Shown: positions 1-7,876 of the stretch, in pieces
How positions within the stretch are numbered: the stretch's first letter is position 1
Layout of the letters: each line of letters begins with the position of its first letter
From: Deltaproteobacteria bacterium
GTDB lineage: Bacteria; Desulfobacterota; Syntrophorhabdia; Syntrophorhabdales; Syntrophorhabdaceae
NCBI GenBank assembly: GCA_029777945.1
Contig: JAKORG010000066.1
Span: 1-50,848 of the forward strand
Length of the DNA stretch: 50,848 nt
Direction of reading: 5' to 3'
Position numbers and translations under genes: made by a program
Notes under the pieces: model-generated
What the model saw: only the letters and a program-made list of their open reading frames with translations
The model's database searches: none
Told to the model about the DNA's origin: nothing

Positions 1-434
1 ATATTATAGAATTCGGAATCACTAATGGGGGTAAGGGTAAGCCCTTTTAACCCTTTGGAAAATTCTATTTCTCCGTTTATAACTAAAGAGTTTTTCTTTT
101 TTAATTCTATGGCAATTAAGACTGCCATTTCGTTGAAATAGTCGAAATTAGTTATAAAACTTCTTGTCTTTTTGTCTTCCGTGGCCTCTTTATTTTTTGA
201 ATTTATAGCCGGCAATCCCTTTTTAGGGGGTTCCTCTACCTTTATACCCTTTGTTTTTAATATGTGTAAAACCTTTCTTATCTCTTTTAGGACATCTTTG
301 TCTTCTTCCTGTTCATAAATCAGATTCAGAAGCTTTACCGTTGTTTCCTCTTTTGATTGTGCCAATGTTTTTAATAATGCTATTTTTTCACCCTTTGAAA
401 GGGTAATGAAAACAGATAATTTCTCATCCAACAT
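1..434 (-). CDS. 5' part of an unrecognised protein, cut by the left edge
   Basis: An open frame of 144 codons runs leftward from an ATG at 434 to the window edge without a stop. A Shine-Dalgarno-like AGGTGG lies seven bases upstream, which supports this start. The protein begins MLDEKLSVFITLSKGEKIAL and is rich in Lys, Glu and Leu; its first 60 residues look helical, as in HEAT-type repeats (inference only). A Lys/Glu/Pro-rich linker follows, then a segment containing FDYFNEMAVLIAIELKKKN. I do not recognise the family. The 9-bp tandem repeat at 468-530 lies just upstream. Nothing in the visible part suggests a signal peptide or membrane segment. Confidence 0.65.
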   Translation of the reverse strand, partial: MLDEKLSVFITLSKGEKIALLKTLAQSKEETTVKLLNLIYEQEEDKDVLKEIRKVLHILKTKGIKVEEPPKKGLPAINSKNKEATEDKKTRSFITNFDYFNEMAVLIAIELKKKNSLVINGEIEFSKGLKGLTLTPISDSEFYN

Positions 435-467
435 CTTTGGACCACCTAAATTTTATATTTGACCCTG

Positions 468-530
468 TCTCGTCTGTCTCGTCTATCTCGTTTATTTCGT
501 TTGTCTCGTTTATTTCGTTTGTTTTGTTGG
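468..530. repeat. 9-bp tandem repeat, seven degenerate units
   Basis: Seven adjacent 9-base units read TCTCGTCTG, TCTCGTCTA, TCTCGTTTA, TTTCGTTTG, TCTCGTTTA, TTTCGTTTG, TTTTGTTGG. Units 3-4 and 5-6 form an almost exact 18-base super-repeat. On the minus strand the consensus is YARACGARA. The array sits between the leftward gene starting at 434 and the degraded sequence at 575-703. It is not inside a recognisable gene. Confidence 0.85.
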
Positions 531-574
531 TAATGGCTTTGGTTGACCACTTGCTTTTAAATGGATAATTCATC

Positions 575-703
575 TTATATATTTATTTTTAATGCTTCTT
601 CTTTAAATTCTTTTGTAAATACTGCCTTTGGAATTACATCCATTATGACACGTCCGTTATTAGTGTATTAATTTATAACATTGGTGTCTACTAAATTCAT
701 CAT
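575..703 (-). pseudogene. possible remnant of a PIN-domain (VapC-like) toxin gene
   Basis: Reading leftward from 703 gives MMNLVDTNVIN, a stop, then YTNNGRVIMDVIPKAVF and TKEFKEEALKINI before a second stop at 575. MNLVDTNVI is the usual start of VapC-type PIN nucleases (first catalytic Asp in VDTNV). A hydrophobic VIPKAV block is also typical roughly 35-45 residues later, so a short internal deletion plus a nonsense mutation would explain what is seen. An alternative is an IS3-type OrfA start, because VFTKEFKEEALK resembles it. The stretch is too short to settle this. Apart from this and the tandem repeat, 435-850 shows nothing I can support. Confidence 0.3.
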
Positions 704-850
704 AGGGCATATTCGCTTAATCTTCCTTTTTTTTCATAATATACCACGAATTATGTATATGGTTGTAATATTTTCGAAATAATTTGTCTTGACCGTTTTA
801 TGGGTAAAAAGTAAAATACTTTGTTTTAAAAAAAAGTAAGGGAGAAAAAA

Positions 851-1576
851 ATGGCTAAAATAATTGATGGAATATATTTTATTCAGGGTCAGGATGAGTT
901 TATACCTGATTCCCATACATATGTTATTGGAGAACCTTCTTCAATGGATCTTTCATTAATAGATGTTGGCCTTGCAGGCAAAGGTAAGTATAAAATCCAG
1001 TCCATATTGCGGGATGGTATAGAGTTAAATGCCATAAAAAGGATTATAATGACCCATACCCATTTCGACCATATAGGCTGTATTTCTGAGATTTTAAATG
1101 AAATCCCCCACGCAGAGTTATGGATTCATAGTAAAGAGGCAGAATTATTGGAAAAAGGTGATGACAGGGCAGTTTATGGCATGGAAATGTTTAAAGATAT
1201 GTGCCAGATGCAATATGGCCTTGCACCCGATGCCTTTAAACTTAAGGTCCATAAAAAACTCGAGGGCAGTGAAAAGTTTTTACTGGGTAATATGGAATGG
1301 GAGATAATCCACATACCAGGTCATTCATCAGGTGGTATTGCACTATACAATAAAGAGAAAAAGGTCCTTATCCCAGGGGATGTAGTTTATGCTGATTATG
1401 CCATTGGAAGGTTTGACCTTTTTGGTGCAGATGCAAGGGAGTTAAAGAATTCACTATTGAAACTTTCAAAATTAGAAGTAGATATACTTTTGCCAGGGCA
1501 TAATCAACTTGTGAAAGGATTACCCTCTGATTATATCTTGAGAACCCTGAAGATGTGGGAGCCTTATCTTGTCTAA
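851..1576 (+). CDS. metallo-beta-lactamase-fold hydrolase
   Basis: A 241-residue soluble protein of the MBL superfamily. The metal-binding HxHxDH motif is intact (THTHFDH, residues 68-74: H69, H71, D73, H74). It is followed by the third His in HIPGHSSGG, the bridging Asp in LIPGDVVY and the last His in LLPGHNQ, so a two-metal site is expected. Length and motif spacing fit the glyoxalase II-like/general hydrolase group. Substrate cannot be predicted. AGGGAGAAAA just before the ATG serves as ribosome-binding site. It is a single gene, convergent with the CobA-HemD gene, with only 29 bases between the two stops and no strong terminator. Confidence 0.85.
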   Translation: MAKIIDGIYFIQGQDEFIPDSHTYVIGEPSSMDLSLIDVGLAGKGKYKIQSILRDGIELNAIKRIIMTHTHFDHIGCISEILNEIPHAELWIHSKEAELLEKGDDRAVYGMEMFKDMCQMQYGLAPDAFKLKVHKKLEGSEKFLLGNMEWEIIHIPGHSSGGIALYNKEKKVLIPGDVVYADYAIGRFDLFGADARELKNSLLKLSKLEVDILLPGHNQLVKGLPSDYILRTLKMWEPYLV

Positions 1577-1605
1577 GACATTTATTGTCTATTAAATATC
1601 ATGTT

Positions 1606-3096
1606 TTATTTTCTGTTTTTAAAGTGCGCCTCTATTGCCTCTATAAGGCCAGGTATATCATGCCTTTTAGCCTCTATGTTAACCCCTATGCCGTGTGATT
1701 TCAGTGTTTCTGTGGTGATTGGGCCTATTGAGGCAACAAGTGCACTTTCGAGAGGTGCCTTTCCGTAAAGGGTAATGAAATTTTTTACCGTAGAAGAGCT
1801 TGTAAATGTTATTACATCTGGCCTTTCTTTTAACTCTTCTACCTTTTTTGGTAATACAGTTCTGTATATTGGTATAACATGACATATACCGCCGTGATTG
1901 TTGATATATTCTACAATAATATCCCGGGCATCTTCTGCCCTTGGTAAAAGAAGGTGTTTATTTTTTATATCAAGGGTTTTTAATATATCCACTATCCCCT
2001 CTGATGTCCACCTTTCAGGCAAAAAATCACACAACACCCCTTTTGCCACAAGCGCATTTGCAGTTGCCTCACCGATTGCAAAAACCTTTATATTGTTTAA
2101 CGCCCTTATGTCCTTTTTGTTTTCAAATAGAGTATTGAAAAAAATGTTAACACTATTTGTGCTTGTAAAAATAATCCCGTAAAATTTTTTTAGTTCTTTT
2201 ATTGCCCCTTCTAAATTTTTGTTGGGTTTAATGGGCTCTATCTCTATAACAGGTATGTATATAACCTCTGCACCCCTTTCAGAAAGGGCAGCCCCCAGTC
2301 TTGTCAATTGATGCCTTGCCCTTGTAATGGCAATTTTTTTTGCAAAAAGCGGCTTTTTTTCAAACCAGGATAGCGTATTCCTTAAATCCACAACTTTTCC
2401 TACAACGAGGATACCCGGGGGTATAACCTTTTGTGCCCTGGCCTTTTCGACAATATCTCCAAGTCTTCCTATAATCACCTTTTGTTTAGGTAATGTGCCG
2501 TTTGTAATTATACATGCCTCTGTTTCCGGTGACCTGCCGTTTTTTATCAACATCTCTGTTATATGTTTAAGGTTTTTTATCCCCATTAGAAAGACAAGGG
2601 TATCTGCTGCTGTAGATATCTTTTCCCAGTTTATGGAGGATGTAGACTTTTCGGCATCTTCATGGCCTGTAATGAATGCTACTGTGGATGCAAAGTGTCT
2701 GTGTGTAAGGGGTATACCTGCATATGCAGGGACAGAGATGGCTGAAGTGACTCCTGGACATACCTCAAAATCAATACCCCTTTCTGCTAAAAAGAGTGCC
2801 TCTTCACCACCTCTACCGAATATAAAAGGGTCCCCACCTTTTAATCTTACAACCACATTTTTACCTTTTGATTTTTCAAGGAGTAGCTCATTTATCTCCT
2901 TTTGTGTGAGTTCATGCCTTGATGCCTGTTTGCCTGCATATATGATCTCTGCATCCTCTTTTGCATGATTTAAAAGATCCCTGTTTACGAGATTATCGTA
3001 GATGATGACATCTGCCTTTTGAATTAACTCAAGGCCTTTTACGGTTATAAGCTTTGTATCACCGGGGCCTGCGCCCACAAGATATACCTTTCCCAT
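1606..3096 (-). CDS. cobA-hemD: uroporphyrinogen-III C-methyltransferase / uroporphyrinogen-III synthase fusion (CobA-HemD)
   Basis: A 496-residue bifunctional enzyme. Residues 1 to about 240 are the SAM-dependent methyltransferase that makes precorrin-2: the N-terminal VGAGPGD loop, GRGGEEA, CPGVTSA and the downstream GIPLTHR are all present. From about 250 to the end is a HemD-like domain with two-lobed Rossmann character (ITRARHQ; FTSTNSVNIFF; FTSSSTVKNF) that closes hydroxymethylbilane to uroporphyrinogen III. The fusion is a known arrangement in anaerobes that route uroporphyrinogen III to siroheme, cobalamin or alternative heme. No hemA/B/C/L or cbi genes are nearby in the window. The start at 3096 gives MGKVYLVGAGPGD, matching the family N-terminus. 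Confidence 0.93.
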   Translation of the reverse strand: MGKVYLVGAGPGDTKLITVKGLELIQKADVIIYDNLVNRDLLNHAKEDAEIIYAGKQASRHELTQKEINELLLEKSKGKNVVVRLKGGDPFIFGRGGEEALFLAERGIDFEVCPGVTSAISVPAYAGIPLTHRHFASTVAFITGHEDAEKSTSSINWEKISTAADTLVFLMGIKNLKHITEMLIKNGRSPETEACIITNGTLPKQKVIIGRLGDIVEKARAQKVIPPGILVVGKVVDLRNTLSWFEKKPLFAKKIAITRARHQLTRLGAALSERGAEVIYIPVIEIEPIKPNKNLEGAIKELKKFYGIIFTSTNSVNIFFNTLFENKKDIRALNNIKVFAIGEATANALVAKGVLCDFLPERWTSEGIVDILKTLDIKNKHLLLPRAEDARDIIVEYINNHGGICHVIPIYRTVLPKKVEELKERPDVITFTSSSTVKNFITLYGKAPLESALVASIGPITTETLKSHGIGVNIEAKRHDIPGLIEAIEAHFKNRK

Positions 3097-3165
3097 TTGA
3101 GTGTAATTATAAGCATAAGCAGAAATGGTTTCAAATAAATATTTTCCAAAAATAGTATATTTAGC

Positions 3166-3194
3166 TTGACAATATGTGGGAAAAAGGCATAGTA
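3166..3194 (+). promoter_or_regulatory. probable sigma-70 promoter of the cold-shock gene
   Basis: A perfect -35 box TTGACA (3166-3171) is followed after 17 bases by CATAGT (3189-3194, four of six consensus positions). Transcription would start near 3201, right at the inverted repeat, leaving a roughly 40-base leader before the cold-shock ATG. Confidence 0.5.
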
Positions 3195-3200
3195 TACCGT

Positions 3201-3217
3201 TTAAGCAGTTTGCTTAA
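3201..3217. promoter_or_regulatory. perfect inverted repeat at the start of the cold-shock leader
   Basis: TTAAGCA-GTT-TGCTTAA is a perfect 7-bp dyad with a 3-base spacer between the -10 box and the ribosome-binding site of the cold-shock gene. It could be an operator, or a hairpin at the very 5' end of the mRNA. It is followed by GAAAGGAG, the ribosome-binding site. Confidence 0.5.
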
Positions 3218-3242
3218 TATTTTTTGAAAGGAGTTTAGTAGT

Positions 3243-3446
3243 ATGGCAGTAGGTAGGGTTAAATGGTTTAACGATTCAAAAGGTTATGGTTTTATTGAAC
3301 AGGACAATGGAGAAGATGTTTTTGTCCATTTTTCTGCAATAAAACAGGATGGTTTCAAGACATTGAAGCAAGGTGAAAAGGTAGAATTCGAGATTACAAA
3401 AGGTCCAAAGGGTCCACAGGCAGCAAACGTTGTAAAGGCAGAATAA
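3243..3446 (+). CDS. cold-shock protein (CspA family)
   Basis: A 67-residue single cold-shock domain with both RNA-binding motifs: KGYGFIEQD (RNP1-like) and DVFVHFSAI (RNP2-like). It begins with the typical [12 protein letters not shown] context. Such proteins bind single-stranded RNA/DNA and melt mRNA structure. Strong GAAAGGAG ribosome-binding site. The gene has its own promoter and ends in a terminator, so it is monocistronic. The leader dyad suggests leader-based or operator control. Not necessarily cold-inducible. Confidence 0.96.
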   Translation: MAVGRVKWFNDSKGYGFIEQDNGEDVFVHFSAIKQDGFKTLKQGEKVEFEITKGPKGPQAANVVKAE

Positions 3447-3450
3447 AAAG

Positions 3451-3475
3451 GAGGGGGTTACTCCCCCTCTTTTTC
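3451..3475. terminator. bidirectional rho-independent terminator
   Basis: GAGGGGG-TTACT-CCCCCTC forms a 7-bp GC stem followed by TTTTT on the + strand. On the other strand the stem is followed by CTTTTTATTC. It lies between the cold-shock stop and overlaps the 3' end of mazG, so it can end both convergent transcripts. The last codons of mazG lie inside the stem. Confidence 0.9.
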
Positions 3476-4213
3476 CATAGACTTAATCTCATCCCATAAC
3501 TTATCCATAATCGATAAGTCAGCTTTTGAAAGGTCTGTGTGCTTTTTCATGTATCTGAATCTTCTTATGAACTTTTCAATAGTTGACCTTAAGGCATCTT
3601 CAGGGTCAATACCGTGAAACCTTGAGATATTTACCATTGTAAATAGAATATCCCCTATCTCTTCTTTTATTTCCTTTACATCTCCTTTTGATTCTGCTCT
3701 GCGGAGTTCTTCCAATTCCTCATCTAATTTGGCATATACACCGTCTATAGACGGCCAGTCGAATCCCACCTTTGCTGCCCTTTTTGTCAGCGTGTATGCC
3801 CTAAGTAAGGCAGGCAACATCTTAGGTATGTTATCTATCGGTGAATAGTCTTCTTTTTCTGCCTTTTTTATCTCTTCCCATCTTTTTTCAATGGATGCAT
3901 CGGGACTATTCTCTAAAAATACATGGGGGTGCCTGTTAAACATCTTTTTATAGGTAAAATTCACTACATCTTTTATATCAAAAGCAGATTTTTCCTTACA
4001 TATCTGTGAGATAAAAATAATGTGAAACAAAAGATCACCTAATTCTTCCTTTATTTGATAATAATCCTCTTTTTCAATGGCATCGATTAATTCATATACC
4101 TCTTCAATGAGAAAGGTCTTAAATGAATGGATTGTCTGTTTTTTATCCCAGCTGCATCCCCTTTCACCCCTCAAGGTTGCCATAAGTTCAACGAGTTTTG
4201 CAAATTCTTTCAT
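3458..4213 (-). CDS. mazG: nucleoside triphosphate pyrophosphohydrolase MazG
   Basis: A 251-residue two-domain MazG protein that hydrolyses NTP/dNTPs to the monophosphates. Domain 1 carries the metal-binding EExxE...ExxD pattern (EEVYEL at residues 37-42, EELGDLLFH at 57-64). Domain 2 repeats it (DEELEELRRAE and EEIGDILFTM). The N-terminal RGERGCSWDKKQTIHS segment is typical of the full-length E. coli-type enzyme. It is the last gene of the leftward envelope run: its ATG begins one base after the waaA stop. Its tail runs into the bidirectional terminator. Confidence 0.93.
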   Translation of the reverse strand: MKEFAKLVELMATLRGERGCSWDKKQTIHSFKTFLIEEVYELIDAIEKEDYYQIKEELGDLLFHIIFISQICKEKSAFDIKDVVNFTYKKMFNRHPHVFLENSPDASIEKRWEEIKKAEKEDYSPIDNIPKMLPALLRAYTLTKRAAKVGFDWPSIDGVYAKLDEELEELRRAESKGDVKEIKEEIGDILFTMVNISRFHGIDPEDALRSTIEKFIRRFRYMKKHTDLSKADLSIMDKLWDEIKSMEKEGE

Positions 4214-4214
4214 A

Positions 4215-5468
4215 TTACCCTTCCTTTTTTTTCACAACATCAATTATTATATCAACGGTCTTTTCCATATAGTTTTTATGCATCTCTATAATTTCTTTAC
4301 CTCTTTTCCCTATTTCAAGGGCTTTGGAGGGATTATCGAGCAGGTGCTTTATGCTGAAAAATAAGTCTTCTTTGTCTCTGACCATTATTCCTGCCTTTTT
4401 TTCCAATATTAAATCAACAATTTCCTTAAAATTTTCCACATAGGGACCGAAAAGGACAGGTGTTTCAAAAAATAAGGGTTCGAGGATATTTTGACCACCG
4501 TATGGTGCGAGGCTCCCACCTACAAAGGCAATCTTACTTTTTCGATATATGTCTAAGAGATCCCCTACTGTATCAACTACTATTATTTCCATATCACTAA
4601 GTGTCTGTGGGTCTTTTTCCTTTTTTATCGTAGAATATCTTACTGTTTTATAGTCTTTTTTCATTTCATCTTCTATTTTAGACGATAGATGGAGTTCCCT
4701 TGGTGCCACAAAGATTTTAATATCAGGCATATCATCTTTAAGCTTTCTAATAACATAAAACACAGCATCGAGTTCCTTTTCCTTTATACTACCAAAGGTT
4801 AAGATGTTTTCTTTTATTGATAAGGTCGAGAGGGGTATTTCCCTGTAATATTTTATATTACCCGTTGTAATTATCCTTTCAGGGTCAGCACCTATTGCAA
4901 TAAATCTATTTTTATGCTCTTCTGACTGGGTAATAACTGTATTTATCTCAGATAGCACATGTTTTAAGAAAAAGGAAAATCTTTTATAGTTTGGAAATGT
5001 TTTATCTGATATCCGTCCGTTTAAGATTATAACAGGTATATTGTATTTTTTAGCAGTCCAGATGAGATTTGGCCAAATCTCTGTTTCAACAAGAATAAGT
5101 GCCTTGAAAGTGGAACCATCTATAAAGTGTCTTATGATATATGGCACATCCACAGGAAGAAAAAACGTATGGACATTTTTACCCATTTTTTTTAAAAGAA
5201 GTTCCCTTGTATAGTATGTATTTGTCGTTAAAAGATATGGAAAATTTAATTTTTTTTGTTGTTCCATGAATTTTATAAGTGTCTCTGCTATGGCTGCCTC
5301 TCCGATTGAGGCAGCATGAATCCATATGGCATCCTTTACAGGATGGGATTTTGTAGAGCTTAATAGTTTTTCATTGAGGTTTTTTCTGAGTTTTTTTTTA
5401 AATATGGAAAAGAAAACAAAAAGAGGAAGGGAGATATGGACAAGTATATTATATACTATTTCCCACAT
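4215..5468 (-). CDS. waaA: 3-deoxy-D-manno-octulosonic acid (Kdo) transferase
   Basis: A 417-residue GT30 enzyme that adds Kdo from CMP-Kdo to lipid IVA at the inner membrane. The N-terminus has one hydrophobic anchor (VHISLPLFVFFSIF). The catalytic-Glu region HAASIGEAAIAETL is present near residue 51. The C-terminal half has the CMP-Kdo binding signature FVGGSLAPYGGQNILEP, and the usual FLPVDVP and ETEIWPNLIW segments are visible. Its ATG overlaps the 3' end of the acyltransferase frame by 13 bases, indicating translational coupling. Whether it adds one or two Kdo residues cannot be read from sequence. Confidence 0.93.
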   Translation of the reverse strand: MWEIVYNILVHISLPLFVFFSIFKKKLRKNLNEKLLSSTKSHPVKDAIWIHAASIGEAAIAETLIKFMEQQKKLNFPYLLTTNTYYTRELLLKKMGKNVHTFFLPVDVPYIIRHFIDGSTFKALILVETEIWPNLIWTAKKYNIPVIILNGRISDKTFPNYKRFSFFLKHVLSEINTVITQSEEHKNRFIAIGADPERIITTGNIKYYREIPLSTLSIKENILTFGSIKEKELDAVFYVIRKLKDDMPDIKIFVAPRELHLSSKIEDEMKKDYKTVRYSTIKKEKDPQTLSDMEIIVVDTVGDLLDIYRKSKIAFVGGSLAPYGGQNILEPLFFETPVLFGPYVENFKEIVDLILEKKAGIMVRDKEDLFFSIKHLLDNPSKALEIGKRGKEIIEMHKNYMEKTVDIIIDVVKKKEG

Positions 5469-6120
5469 GCAATCCTGTCTGCCTCCTCTGTGAGTTCAAC
5501 AAGCACCTTTTCAAGATAAAGCCTCATTTTTTCTGTTTCCCTTTCATCCTTTATGTGATGGACATATATGGGTTCACCCCAGAGAAATACTATCTTCGTG
5601 AAAGGTATTGGCAGGACAAACCTGTCCCAGGAATTAAAGGTTTTTTTTTACAGGCACTGTATGTAATGGGCAAAATGGGCGTCTTTGTTATACGGGCAAG
5701 CTCAATAATCCCTTTTTTTACCTTAAACCTCGGACCTTTTGGGCCGTCAGGGGTTATGGCCACATCATAACCTTCCTTAAGGGAAGAGATGATTTCCCTT
5801 ATAGATGAGATACTTTTTTTTCTAAAGGAGCCTCTTATAGCATCGAGACCAAAGTATTTTATCACCCTTGCTATAAATTCACCGTCTCTGTGTCTGCTTA
5901 TCATCACCTTACCCTCTTTTCTCAATTTTGCAAAGGGCATCATAAGAAGCCTGCCGTGCCAGAAGCACACGATAAAATTTTGGCCCCTTTCAAGGTATGG
6001 ATTGAGTCTGTCCCTGTTTATGTGCTCAATCTTAGACATTGCCTTTATACATATAATTATCAGATAGACAATAGGTGGTAGCACATTTAAAAGAAAGAAA
6101 TATTTTATCTCCTTAAGCAT
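5456..6120 (-). pseudogene. lysophospholipid acyltransferase-like protein (DUF374), frameshifted at an A9 tract
   Basis: The upstream frame begins at the ATG at 6120, eight bases inside the msbA end (MLKEIKYFFLL), and shows FWHGRLLMMPF, ISRHRDGEFI and ITPDGPKGPR, typical of DUF374 acyltransferases found beside waaA. It then hits a stop near 5590 after reading AAAAAAAAA (5641-5649 on + as T9). In the adjacent frame the missing family C-terminus continues: FNSWDRFVLPIPFTKIV, FLWGEPIYVHHIKDE, ending ADRIACGK at 5456. Adding one A (or removing two) restores a 221-residue protein of normal length. This is either a sequencing or assembly slip, a real mutation, or slippage-dependent expression. A start at 6207 is open but less likely, as the extra residues lie wholly inside msbA. 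Confidence 0.85.
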
Positions 6121-7876
6121 GTTTTGTTCGCCTGCCCATCTTAATAATCTTTTTATCCGATTCTTTAAAGAACTGGAGCTGATAAAGTCTTTTGTAAGGG
6201 CCTTCAATGTTTATAAGCTCACTGTGGGATCCTTCCTGGGCGATCGTTCCCTTTTCAAGGACAATAATCCTGTGGGCATTCATCACAGTAGATAGTCTAT
6301 GGGCAATAATTATGGTCGTTCTTCCCCTCATAAGATTTTCAAGGGCATTTTGGACCTCTACCTCGGACTGGGCATCAAGAGAACTTGTTGCCTCATCAAG
6401 GATTAATATGGGTGCATCTTTATAAAAGGCCCTTGCTATGGCAATTCTTTGTTTTTGTCCACCAGAGAGCCTTAAACCTTTTTCACCTACAATTGTATCG
6501 TATTGTTTGGAAAGGTTCATTATAAAATCGTGGGCATTTGCCATCTTTGCGGCATTTATAACCCTGTCCATATCAATATCTGAACCAAAGGTGATGTTGT
6601 TTTTTATCGTATCGTTAAAGAGGATGACATCCTGGGTTACAAGGGCAATATTTTTTCTCAAAGATTTTAATGAGATATTTCTAATATCAATGCCGTCAAT
6701 TTCTATGGTTCCCTCAGTAACATCGTAGAAACGGGGGATAAGGTTTGCAAGGGTCGTCTTTCCTACACCGCTTTCACCTACTATGGCAAGGATCTCATTT
6801 TTCTTTATAAAGAGATTAATGTCCTTTAAGATCATCCTGTCTTCGTATTTGAAATACACATTTTTAAAGTTTATATTTCCCTCAACTTTTTCTATATGAA
6901 TGGCATTAGCCTTCTCTATTACATCCGGTTTTTTATCTACGATTTCAAAAACCCTTGCGCTTGCCGCAAGTCCTTGCTGTATATTGTGGTTTTCTTTGTT
7001 AAGCCTTTTTATTGGTTCGTATAGCATGAGAAGTGCTGCGGTAAAAGAAAAGAAATTTCCCGGTGTCGAACTACCCGATATTACCTCTTTACCGCCATAC
7101 CATATAACCACTGCAATGGCAATGCCACCTAAGACCTCCATAATAGGAGAGGAAAGTGCCCGCACCTTGTAGCGTTTTAGAATGGTTTTAAACAGGGTCT
7201 CGTTTTCCTGGTCAAACCTTTTTGATTCATATTCTTCCATACAATAGGCCTTTACAATTCTTTGGCCAGTTATGTTTTCGTGGAGGAAGCTTGTAAGTCT
7301 TGCAATGGATTTTTGCGTATTTGTGCTTATCTTTCTCAATTTTTTTCCAAATGACACTATGGGATACACAGCAAAGGGAAGGACACAGAAGGAAATGGTG
7401 GCAAGCACCCAGTCCCTATAAAAAACCACGAAAATCAATCCTATTATGGTGAATGCATCCTTTAAAATGGCTGTAAATGTATCGGAAACAGCACTTTGTA
7501 TGAGATTCACGTCATTTATTATCCTTGATATATTTGAACCTGTGGTTGTCTTATCGAAAAAAGAAAGGGATTGCCTCTGAAGCGAATTAAACACAAGGGC
7601 CCTTATGTCTGTTACCACCTTTTGACCCACATACCCCATAAGAAATGTCTGGAGATAGTCGAATATACCCTTTAGAAGGTATAAAAGGATAATACCGCCT
7701 GGAATGAGATAGAGCATGGTTGAATTTTTTTCAAAAAAGATCTTATCTAACACTGGTTTTACAATAAAGGCAGTTAAGCCATTTGTGGCTGCAACAAGGG
7801 ACATAAATAACATGGCGAGGGCAAGTTTTAACCAGTAAGGTTTAAGAAATTTAAGTAACCTGAGATAAAGTTCCAT
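6113..7876 (-). CDS. msbA: lipid A export ABC transporter, permease and ATPase (MsbA)
   Basis: A 587-residue half-transporter. The N-terminal ~310 residues hold six hydrophobic helices of the type 1 exporter fold. The ATPase domain has Walker A GESGVGKTT, Q-loop VTQDVILFND, signature LSGGQKQRIAIARA, Walker B ILILDEATSSLD and the switch His in IIAHRLS. The position between lpxB and the acyltransferase/waaA genes supports a lipid A flippase role over a drug exporter. Its start overlaps the lpxB end by 26 bases and its stop overlaps the next start by 8, so the genes are co-translated. Confidence 0.93.
   Translation of the reverse strand: MELYLRLLKFLKPYWLKLALAMLFMSLVAATNGLTAFIVKPVLDKIFFEKNSTMLYLIPGGIILLYLLKGIFDYLQTFLMGYVGQKVVTDIRALVFNSLQRQSLSFFDKTTTGSNISRIINDVNLIQSAVSDTFTAILKDAFTIIGLIFVVFYRDWVLATISFCVLPFAVYPIVSFGKKLRKISTNTQKSIARLTSFLHENITGQRIVKAYCMEEYESKRFDQENETLFKTILKRYKVRALSSPIMEVLGGIAIAVVIWYGGKEVISGSSTPGNFFSFTAALLMLYEPIKRLNKENHNIQQGLAASARVFEIVDKKPDVIEKANAIHIEKVEGNINFKNVYFKYEDRMILKDINLFIKKNEILAIVGESGVGKTTLANLIPRFYDVTEGTIEIDGIDIRNISLKSLRKNIALVTQDVILFNDTIKNNITFGSDIDMDRVINAAKMANAHDFIMNLSKQYDTIVGEKGLRLSGGQKQRIAIARAFYKDAPILILDEATSSLDAQSEVEVQNALENLMRGRTTIIIAHRLSTVMNAHRIIVLEKGTIAQEGSHSELINIEGPYKRLYQLQFFKESDKKIIKMGRRTKHA

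Noticed and set aside
734-916. 60-residue minus-strand open frame overlapping the MBL gene start
   Set aside because: Low-complexity Phe/Leu/Ile translation, no ribosome-binding site, and overlap with a solid gene.
2327-2968. 213-residue open frame on the + strand
   Set aside because: It lies wholly antisense to the CobA domain of the well-supported fusion gene, and its translation shows no recognisable motif.
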